From Candidatus Paceibacterota bacterium (GTDB taxonomy: Bacteria; Actinomycetota; Actinomycetes; Nanopelagicales; Nanopelagicaceae), in the NCBI GenBank assembly GCA_035530615.1, contig DATKUL010000002.1:124001-188000 (forward strand): a stretch of DNA of 64,000 nucleotides, read 5' to 3'. Below, piece after piece: positions 63,767 to 64,000 of the stretch. The notes under the pieces are model-generated. The model saw nothing but the letters and a program-made list of their open reading frames with translations, ran no database searches and was not told where the DNA came from. The stretch's first letter is position 1. Every line of letters begins with the position of its first letter. A program made the translations under genes and the position numbers.

Positions 63767-64000
63767 CTAGGGAAGGGGCAGCCACCGAACTGCGCCACCA
63801 ACAGGTGTTAGGCCCGAATTAGCCACTGCGAATCCGGTTGAAAGAGCCAGACCGCGGAGCATTGCCGAGCCTAGATGCTCGCCCATTTCAAAATGACCAT
63901 CTCGGAGATTTCCCAATACCAGTCGTGTGAAATCGGCGGGTGCTGAAATTTCGTTGGCGGTCCTGACCTGCGCGAGCGGTGGCTCCGTTTCACCAAGAAG
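63767..64000 (-). CDS. moeA: Molybdopterin molybdenumtransferase MoeA, C-terminal end (partial)
   Basis: The minus strand is open from the window edge to a TAG at 63767-63769, giving 77 residues. The segment matches the C-terminal MoeA domain IV: LGNLRDGHFEM, LGSAMLRGLALSTGFAVANSG, and a GGAVRWLPLP end. MoeA inserts molybdate into adenylated molybdopterin. It is upstream of moaC in the same direction, with 24 nt between the genes. The N-terminal part lies beyond the window. Confidence 0.8.
   Translation of the reverse strand, partial: LLGETEPPLAQVRTANEISAPADFTRLVLGNLRDGHFEMGEHLGSAMLRGLALSTGFAVANSGLTPVGGAVRWLPLP

Overview
The window looks like a chromosome segment of an actinobacterium with moderate GC (about half G+C by eye), compact operons and many ATGA/TAATG gene overlaps. 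Evidence for the phylum is the gene order xerC-rpsB-tsf-pyrH-frr-cdsA-rlmN, an ilvB-ilvN-ilvC-serA-leuB-ilvE-cimA run, and several probable leaderless starts with a -10 box 5-8 nt before the start codon. A freshwater lineage such as Nanopelagicales (acI) would fit the GC content and compaction, but that is inference. No tRNA, rRNA, CRISPR array, IS element or prophage was recognised.

Bases 1-26.6 kb form a large sugar-acid catabolic island. It holds a truncated CUT1-type permease at the left edge and a leftward operon (enolase-superfamily dehydratase, aldose-epimerase-like protein, SDR, SelA-like PLP lyase) divergent from an SMP-30 lactonase. Next come a CUT2-type ABC transporter with a DapA-family aldolase, a DgoD-like dehydratase and an SDR, and then a CoA-transferase / crotonase / GH105 / GntR / crotonase operon. 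These are followed by a leftward CUT1 transporter without an ATPase, an MBL-fold hydrolase, a U32-like TIM-barrel protein with an SDR, and a four-gene operon of dehydratase, PfkB kinase, DgoA-like aldolase and amidase. Together they suggest uptake of pectin- or uronate/aldonate-type sugars and conversion through 2-keto-3-deoxy acids to pyruvate and triose phosphate. The role of the CoA-linked enzymes is unexplained.

Bases 26.6-29.7 kb carry a DHA2 MFS exporter with a TetR regulator and a near-palindromic operator, then a DUF1778/GNAT (TacA/TacT-like) toxin-antitoxin pair.

Bases 29.7-46.5 kb are core metabolism and information genes: ilvD, then a transcription attenuator with a 12-codon leader peptide, ilvB-ilvN-ilvC-serA-leuB-ilvE-cimA, xerC, a highly structured leader, rpsB-tsf, pyrH-frr, and cdsA-rlmN.

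Bases 46.5-64 kb are a one-carbon and molybdenum block. A leftward Fe3+/polyamine-type ABC transporter (binding protein, two permeases, ATPase) is divergent from a FadR-type regulator. Downstream of the regulator lie a 32-codon ORF, formate-tetrahydrofolate ligase, a soluble NAD-dependent formate dehydrogenase (FdsG, FdsB, and FdsA with a fused FdsD-like tail), FdhD, ModA, ModB and MoaD. The convergent moeA-moaC-mogA-moaE-moaA operon supplies molybdopterin. Formate can thus be assimilated to 10-formyl-THF or oxidised to CO2, with cofactor supply encoded alongside.
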